DNA of 64,000 nt from Hydractinia symbiolongicarpus (taxonomy: Eukaryota; Cnidaria; Hydrozoa; Anthoathecata; Hydractiniidae), in the NCBI RefSeq assembly GCF_029227915.1, contig NC_079878.1:14634001-14698000 (forward strand), given 5' to 3'. Each line of letters starts with the position of its first letter. Positions within the stretch are counted from its first letter, which is position 1. The position numbers were made by a program, and so were the translations under genes. The notes under the pieces are model-generated. The model was not told the DNA's origin and ran no database searches. It was given only the letters and a program-made list of their open reading frames with translations. Shown here in pieces: positions 57,291-64,000 of the stretch.

Positions 57291-59164
57291 GAATATTGAA
57301 TAAAAAATTTTCTTGCATGTGTTTTTTTAATATTAGCTTGTAGTAGCTAACTAGCTAGCTGAAGTTCTACACTTCAGAAAAGACAGAAGAAAAGAAGAGC
57401 AAAAAGCTAGAAGAAAAAATTATTGAATATACCTTCTCAAAATTTATTCCTCTGCTAAATTTTCCCTTAAATCTACACTGCTAGAACGCCATTTTTGATC
57501 AGCGGAGACATCATGTGATCAGCCCTCCTACCCAGAATAAGGTAAAAATTATGACTATACACAGAAATTTAGAAATAGCAACGGGGAAGTGCTAAATTCG
57601 TGGAAGTACCTTTCGGAATTTGGTGCTCAAAATCCCGTCCCGTGTCCCAATAAATGCTGCTCCAAACACAAGTACAAACCAACTAATTGAGGAGTGACAA
57701 AAGGGAGATGCATATACAGACATAAAACAGCAAACTTTGTATACATAAATATAATACAGGGAAAGACGATGATGGATTTTTGACCATTGAAATGAAAAGT
57801 GAGTAGTAAGTTCCGTATTATATATTATTTATTCATTTATTCATGGAATTTTGTACAAAACTCCTTTTCTTCAACTCGACTAGTCTCTCTCACTCCTAGA
57901 ATAACTTCTCTGATCCAGTTCTTTTTCTCATTGTACAGCTGAGTTTGTCATCATTTGTTTTTCTTTTAATATGTTCCTGCGTTTTGCATATATTTTTGTT
58001 TGTTTGTTTGGTGTTTTGTTTTTTGTATATGGTGGTGGTCAGCATCTTTTCATAGCCGTAGACTAATAATGCTGGTCTCCTTACAGTGATAGCCTAATTT
58101 TTTTTTGTAAATTGATGTTTATTTTACCTCTACCTTATGTATGCTATTACTGTAGAATAAATACTTCTTCTCTTATACCTAGCTATATATATGAGTTAAA
58201 GAATATTACAATAAGGGGGATAATCCCAGCCATGTGAAGGAAGATACTAATTGTTGCCGTACCACAAAATAAGCATTAAAGACTCTAGGACTTCCCTAAG
58301 TCATGGCTCCTCTTGGAAATATTAAACTGCGTATATCCCTCAATATTTGTGAGGCTAGTAGGCAATATGCTTATTTATCTATATGTATCTCTAACTACTT
58401 AGCTTTTACTCTGTTCTGTCTTTTGACCTACATTTTTAGGAATGCATGTGTCTGGAATAGGTGGCTGGGAGTTACTGGGTTAATTAAAACCATGGAGTAC
58501 CCCAATTTGGGGGGGGGGAGCATTTGGGATAGTTGATGGTGTAGCTAATTTAGATATTCAAATCATATATTTTGTAATAAATTGTCTTGGTTCCTCAGTA
58601 AATACACACATATTAATAGAGACATTGTATTGTGAAACAATTTCTAGCATACAACATTTGCATGTAATGCAATTTGTAAATTTAGCGAACTGATCGGGAT
58701 ACCAGATAAGAAAAGTAACATCATGAGGCAGGGCAGATAATGTGTGCTGCTAGTAATCATAACATGATAATCATACCAAAATGCTTGTCAAAGGGAAATA
58801 GGGTAATACCATAGAGTATGCACGTTTTGGTTGCCACTCACAATAGTATATTCTAGCAGATTATACATTGTAAGCGGTTTTCAACGCATGCCTCAAGTCT
58901 CTTCATGCATTATAGTACATTTTCAGTAATATTTATTTATCTATCACTAAAATAATAATTTATTAACTCATCTTATTAATTAGTCTAAGCAAATTGGATA
59001 CAGTGATATATGATGGTGGCAGGGTGGGTGGGTGGGAGCTTAAAATCTGAGGAACTCTAGTCTCTTACAGTGCTCTATGACTCAAAAATGGACTGTCTTG
59101 TGTGCCTGTATTGTAGGAAATGTAGGATATGCAGAGACATGTTGTCATATGGCAAGCAAGGCAA
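57291..59164. other. Intergenic, no gene recognised
   Basis: AT-rich. Contains GCTAGCTAGC near 57352, a 10-base G run at about 58508-58517 and a GGGTGGGTGGG stretch near 59020. The small ORFs (for example 58303-58536) carry no recognisable domain. Confidence 0.4.
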
Positions 59165-59434
59165 TACCGTAAATGTCCAAATAAACACCCCCCATCTTTT
59201 AAACGCCTCCCTCTAATAAACGCCCCCTTAAAATACGAAATATTTTATAAACACCCCCTATTTTTATAAGCCCCCTCTATTACATGCCCCCCTCGCAAGG
59301 GGCGTTTTATAGAAGCACTTTTAATAAACCCCTTAATAAATCCCTACTGGCAAATGGGTCAACCCGTATTATGTAATAGCTTATAGATGTAACAAGAGAA
59401 GGAAGAGAAACCAATTAATGATGAGAATTTTTTT

Positions 59435-60024
59435 TTAAGAAATTACAGGAAACTTCCGATATAAATACTTTTTTTGGTGAATAGGTTCCAAGGTTTTGTA
59501 AGTGTCCTTTCGTTGATGTAGCTGCTCGTCCAACACACATAAAATCCGTTTGGATTTGGTGATACAATCAAATTTACCAGGAACTACCAAACCAATTTCG
59601 AGCTTACGTTTACTCATCACTGTCACATTTATAAAGTTGTTTGGGTCAGCGTTCAAAAAATGATGAAGGAGACTTGATAATTCTATTGGGGCATGCCCAA
59701 CCAGTTCTGTTTCCCCATCCTTTTCTTTAAAAATTCCAATTGCAAACTTATCATTTTCCAAGGCTTCATCTCTACTGTCCGGTTATCAATCAGTTTTTCA
59801 TTTAAAACGGGAGTCCAGTTGGCTTTGTAAACATGATGCCCACGTATTAAACTTCTGTATTTTACCCTGTGAAGAAGCTGATATTTACCAAAAGACTCTA
59901 CTCTAGCCATGTTAAAATCAAAGTCTTCACGTTTACTGGTAAATAAAAAGTTCAATGATTTATTTTCGAAACATTCGAATCTAAAACATGTTCGAATGTT
60001 GTAAACATTAAACCCGTTAAACAT
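59435..60024 (-). pseudogene. HIRAN-like ORF inside the pogo element (one frameshift)
   Basis: The N-terminal frame (60024-59770) includes MARVESFGKYQLLHRVKYRS (from the ATG at 59910) and LIRGHHVYKANWTPVLNEKL. Near 59775 the frame shifts, and the next piece (59761-59435) continues ENDKFAIGIFKEKDGETELV, GHAPIELSSLLHHFL and KLEIGLVVPGKF. The order G-HVY-W-P-GE/NE-L, ND-AI-I, VGH-P-E-S fits the HIRAN fold, a DNA-end-binding domain found in helicases such as HLTF. It is divergent from the transposase with about 135 bp between the starts. Its role in the element is unknown. A single indel breaks this copy. Confidence 0.65.
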
Positions 60025-60044
60025 TCGAAACTTTCTTTCTCAAA

Positions 60045-61496
60045 GATGGCTTCACAAGAAACATCCCACAAGGGACAGAAACGTAAATAAATTCCAGCAA
60101 AAGTGCTGCATTGAAATTCAAGATTGAGGTAAAAAGAGTACGAGAATGGCGTCAAAACAAGGAAAAAATTGTAGTTATGAAAGACAAACGTCAGAGGCTC
60201 GAGGGTGGTGGTAGAAAGTTAACTGACCAACAACTGGAGGATGATATTCTAAAATGGATACTAGAACGGCGTGGTAATATGCTTCGTGTTTCTCGTAAAC
60301 TCATCATGTTTAAAGCAAAGTCTATGTTTGACGAGACATGTGGAGAAAATAACAAATTGAAAGATTCGTTTATTGCAAGTCGTGGGTGGTTGCAGAAATT
60401 TATGGAAAGAAATCATCTCTCGTGCAGGTGAGCTCTACTTTGAACCAAAACGTTAATTTAGAACGGGTTTGCTGCTTACTAATACCTTTGTACTCATTTA
60501 AAAATACAGTGTTTTTCACGTTATACTGTATATATCAATTCCCTTACCGGAAAAATTTTAAGCTGGGTTTTTTTTGTATCAACTTTTACATACCTTCTTT
60601 TACAGACGGCGAACAACAATGGCCCAAAAAGACCCAGCGCAACTTATCAATAAGTTGCGCTGGGTCTTTTTGGGCCAAACCTGAATTTAATGAAAGCTGA
60701 ATTTAACTCTTCCAATATCATAGCCATGGATGAAACACCAGTTTAGGCAGATATGGTAAGCAGTACTACAGTCAACAAAACTGGTCAAAAAGATGTAATG
60801 CTCAAAACAACTGGTCATGAAAAGGTTCACGTTACTGTATGCCTAGCTGCCAAAGCAGACGGTATCAAATTGAAACCATATATCGTTTTTTCCAAAGCTA
60901 AACGAGAGTCAGCTGCATTAAATGAAGAGTTCAAAACAAAATGTATCGTTGCATTATCAGGCAATGGTTGGATGAACGAGGAACTTACGCTACAGTGGTG
61001 CAAACAAGTTGTTGGATCTTTCTCCTTCTGTAAAAGGCTTCTTGTGTGGGATACATTCGAAGCTCATATGACCGACGAGGTTAAAGTTTATTTAAGGTTT
61101 ATTTCTGATATGTACGATGAATGGTTGGCTAATGGTGTCCACCAATATACGGTAGGAGGAAACATGAAACAAGCCCCCCGACGCACAGTTGTAGAATGGA
61201 TTTTACGTGCTTGGGAAATGATAAAAAAAGATCTCATCATTGATTTATTTAAAGGTTGTGCCCTAAATCTACAAAAAGACGGGAGTGAAGGCAACAAGAT
61301 TCATTGCTTCAAAAGTACCCAACCTTGTTCTGCCGGTGCATCAGTTTTGGAAGACCAAACTAAGGTGGTAAATAATACCAATGCTAATGAAATTAACCCA
61401 TTCGAACCTACTGATTCTGACATCGAGGATGCGAATGATCCTGGTAATTTTCTAGATGAAGATGAAGAAGAAGATGATTTTTTAACTGTTGTGTAA
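60045..61496 (+). pseudogene. pogo/Tigger (CENP-B HTH + DDE) transposase, broken
   Basis: It starts MASQETSHKGQKRK, then a frame break. The HTH_CENPB region (about 60105-60427) has KFKIEVKRVREWRQNKEKI and SFIASRGWLQKFMERN. A 178-bp GT-AG intron (60428-60605) is followed by RRRTTMAQKDPAQLINKL, which is cut by a perfect inverted duplication. After that come FNSSNIIAMDETPV, a stop where the family has Trp, and the DDE core (60753-61496): TVNKTGQKDVMLKTTGHEK, LLVWDTFEAHMTDEVK, YDEWLANGVHQYTVGGNMK and an acidic tail. The segment between VK and YDEWL that normally holds the third catalytic Asp is deleted. Inactive. Confidence 0.88.
60620..60677. repeat. Perfect 28-bp inverted repeat with 2-nt loop
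   Basis: Left arm 60620-60647 (TGGCCCAAAAAGACCCAGCG and 8 more bases), loop CA, right arm 60650-60677, with no mismatches. The left arm is genuine transposase coding sequence (AQKDPAQLI). The right arm is its exact reverse complement and replaces expected coding sequence. Confidence 0.97.
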
Positions 61497-61620
61497 AAGA
61501 AATATAACTGAAATTAAATAAACACCTCCCTCTTTTAAACGCCTCCCTCTAATAAACGCCCCCCTCAAAACTCGGAAAATTAAATAAACCCCCTGGGCGC
61601 TTATTTGGAGATTTACGGTA

Positions 61621-62220
61621 CTCAAAGCAGATATAATCCAACATGGCCAACATTGGGTTTACTGAAATTAAGCCAGAGTAGTGCCTATTACTCTAAAGGA
61701 CAGCGAAAAGTTTTACTGAAGTCACCTAAATATTTATTTAGCTCTAATATCATACATTGCAGTGATGGAAATAATGTCCGGACATTAGACATGTCTTATC
61801 ATCAGTTAATAAATTTAACAAACTTAAAAAATTTCTTATTGTTTTCAAAAACTTTGATATTATGCTTGTTCCAAATTTACGAAAATAATGTGAAAGAAGT
61901 CAAATAAGAATCAGATACAAGCGTTGCTATTAAATGCAAATACAGAAAAAAAATATTTGGAAGTGTTCCTTCGTTCAAAATGAACATACGCGCACAAAAG
62001 AATTCATATGACATTATCTTTACTATTCAAAAGTATTGCATGATAATAAATTGCCTGTGATAACAATTATTAAGGGAGAGAAAATATATCTTTATCACTA
62101 AGTGTTATTTATAAACATAGATATCACGTGTTTATAGTTTTGTACCCAAAGTACCCAAAATTTATAAGACAAGAAAAAATTTGTAAAACAATTTCCATTC
62201 CATCGTGAAGTAACAACAAT
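61621..62220. other. Right flank of pogo element
   Basis: The first ~120 bp continue the dispersed repeat seen at 57060-57290. The rest is AT-rich with no recognised feature. Confidence 0.4.
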
Positions 62221-62242
62221 TTCAAATATGTCTTTCAAAGAA

Positions 62243-62600
62243 AAAAATTCCTAAAAGCAACAGGCAAAATAAGTTGAAGAAAGATCATGCATGGTTAAAG
62301 TTTATGTCCACAGAAATGAGATGTACGTTATGTTGCGAATGGAATGAGTCAATCAAGAAATCGAAGAATTATTCTGATGCATTTATTTCTGATTCCCATA
62401 GCTATTCTATATTTACACCAAAAGACCTACTTCGTTATTACAACATAAGTTAGCAGTGACACTCAACACCTTCCTAAAGACTCTGAGAATGAGCACGATA
62501 GTTTGGTTAAGTTCTTCGAAACAGCATATTTTATTGCTATCAAAGGACCTTTCACAGACTTTCCTGATCTCCTGGGGTTGGAACAGCTACATGGAGTTAA
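62243..62600 (+). pseudogene. hAT-type transposase fragment with TTF-like zinc finger
   Basis: An open stretch reads LKKDHAWLKFMSTEMRCTLC, then CEWNESIKKSKNYSDAFIS, matching the TTF-type zinc finger found before hAT transposase domains (W, C-x2-C, F-DAFI). After a stop near 62450 a second frame reads LVKFFETAYFIAIKGPFTDF, PDLLGLEQLHGV, the next conserved block of KIAA1586/ZNF862-like hAT proteins. The zinc-finger histidines and the RNase-H-like core are missing. Confidence 0.65.
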
Positions 62601-64000
62601 TTCAATAATTATAGATATAGTCATGTAAAAGTAATATCCAAACTAAAACGAGTGAACTTCATTACTGTGTTATGCAAAGTAGTACTAATTCTACAATCAT
62701 TGAAACAGAATGCATTTATATGGTTGTTTTTTTTATAATGATCACGTCCCAACTATTTCATTTTTCTTATCAATCTTGGTCATGAATGGCGTGCGATCGC
62801 ACGCGCATGCCTCCACACACGCCATGTGAAATTCAGGCGTGCTCTTTATCGCACGCCTTGTTCTACTTAGTACACACGCCAAGCAGAACTGAGATATTTT
62901 AGAGTAATCTCTTACCCAAACTTTACCCAATACATAATTGTTTTTCCGTGTTAAAATGTATCTCTAAAATGTATTTCTATTAAATACCCACCTTCATTAA
63001 AATTGCTGACGTGAGATACATTTTAAATGTTTTGCGTCGGCTTTGCGTAGACAATATTTTAAAAAATTTCGTCATTAACCTTGTATTGATCTCCTTAAGA
63101 CGATGACAAATGAAAATTAAGTACAATTCCTATTGACCTACCTTCCCGATGGTGTACTTCTTAAGTTAATAGTTCTGTCCCAACTAGCTCTCTATGTTTT
63201 AAGATAAACTGATTAGGAAGTAAGTTGTAAACATGCTATAAACTGAAGGTCAGGGCATCATTAAGTTGAATATCGCAGAAGTCACCGGTGACATGCTTCA
63301 AAAATGTGTCACAGGCACAGTTTAATGCAAAGCAAAACTGTACAGGAGACTCAATTGTTAGAGTCTTCGCACATCTCTTCTTACAAAACTGAGGGCAGGG
63401 CTGACTTCTTGCCTGCTGTGTCGTGTGGGAGACAGAACTTCTGGACTTCTTTTAATACGATATACAATTTTTTCGATTATTATTACTAAACATATCTGAT
63501 TTCTCTTTCCCCTTTTTAAAAAAGATTTTTTAAACTATATTTAACATGTTTTTTCTTTGGAATTATTACATCACGAGAACATTCGTCTAAAATATGTATT
63601 AAGGTACAGGACACCTAACCTCTCCCATGTTCTGGTTATATTTAACTTGCATGGGTGCGCACTCTTTTCGCAGCATTCTCTGTGACGATGAAGGTCAAAC
63701 TGACTTGTGGCATGGTTCCAAATGGTCTTCCGTCTTTCGTTCGAGTATCAGTGTGATGCACCAGCCAAGCATAAGAGTGTCTGCATGAAGGAAAGGGGCA
63801 GACTTTAATGTTCTCTATACCTTAAGTTCTTCATAATAACACCATTCATTTAAATTTAACAACAAAATTATATCGTCAACTATGCTTTAAAAACTCTGCG
63901 CTGCCACTCACCTAAATGTAATAATTGCACGCCAAAATCATAAGCTAGGCGTGCAATACTGAACGCAGGCCTGTATTAGTGTAGGTGTACGTACCACCGC
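62601..64000. other. Right edge, no gene recognised
   Basis: AT-rich sequence with palindromic GCGTGCGATCGCACGC near 62788 and several GCACGCC / GGCGTGC motifs (62780-62885 and 63925-63955). These may be the facing ends of one inverted-repeat element. A plus-strand stretch near 63660-63780 looks weakly exon-like, but I cannot assign it. Confidence 0.35.

Larger units (their letters stand above)
59167..61618 (+). mobile_element. pogo/Tigger-type DNA transposon carrying a second, divergent ORF
   Basis: The left end is CCGTAAATGTCCAAATAAAC. The right end, inverted, is CCGTAAATCTCCAAATAAGC. TA lies on both sides (59165-59166 and 61619-61620). The subterminal parts carry repeated AAACGCCTCCCTCTAATAAA blocks on both sides. 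Inside are a CENP-B/DDE transposase on the plus strand and a HIRAN-like ORF on the minus strand. The empty-site paralogue is at about 57100. Confidence 0.9.

Noticed and set aside
61088-61297. Minus ORF within the pogo transposase
   Set aside because: Antisense shadow of the DDE core; no independent motif.

Overview
The window is eukaryotic, very AT-rich and intron-rich. It looks like metazoan nuclear DNA, most likely from a cnidarian. A medusozoan/hydrozoan is my best inference, from base composition, GT-AG gene structure and the transposon mix: Penelope-like GIY-YIG, ZSWIM-type MULE, pogo with a HIRAN-like ORF, copia, and non-LTR elements with GAT tails. No species name can be proved from the sequence alone.

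Three host genes are readable, all on the minus strand. (1) The 5' part of DNAJC13/RME-8 (positions 1-14532): 15 exons encode the first 484 residues, and the gene runs off the left edge before its J domain. (2) A complete AP4B1 gene (31011-50138): 20 exons encode 756 residues of the beta subunit of the AP-4 vesicle coat. (3) An intronless 452-residue ORF (28969-30327): a multi-pass membrane protein whose C-terminal half resembles ABHD12-type alpha/beta hydrolases, but with the catalytic serine replaced and the end cut off. DNAJC13 and AP4B1 both act in endosome/Golgi membrane traffic, but nothing here shows a functional link between them.

Almost everything else is transposable-element sequence. 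DNAJC13 introns hold three TTAA-flanked elements (1110-2679, 7127-7849, 9861-10214), a degenerate LINE (about 3019-4090), a short-interspersed-type repeat (5963-6626), a LINE tail (6636-6822) and a minisatellite-bearing inverted-repeat element (12454-13590). The intergenic block 14533-28968 stacks a CAGGG-ended element, a 5'-truncated LINE, a Penelope fragment, a DNA element (copy A), a copia LTR retrotransposon, a second LINE, two head-to-tail dispersed repeats (one split by a TTAA element) and a palindromic MITE. AP4B1 introns hold a coding remnant, a TA-flanked MITE and another Penelope fragment. From 50.5 kb rightwards there is DNA element copy B split by a LINE, a MULE, a pogo/Tigger element with an extra divergent HIRAN-like ORF, and a hAT-type zinc-finger fragment.

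The most informative observations are natural empty-site/filled-site pairs inside the window. At least four insertions can be matched to an unoccupied paralogous copy, which fixes their ends and target duplications. Others of note are a perfect 28-bp inverted duplication inside the pogo transposase, the HIRAN-like ORF carried within the pogo element, and the catalytically dead ABHD12-like retrogene candidate. I found no tRNA, rRNA or CRISPR features.
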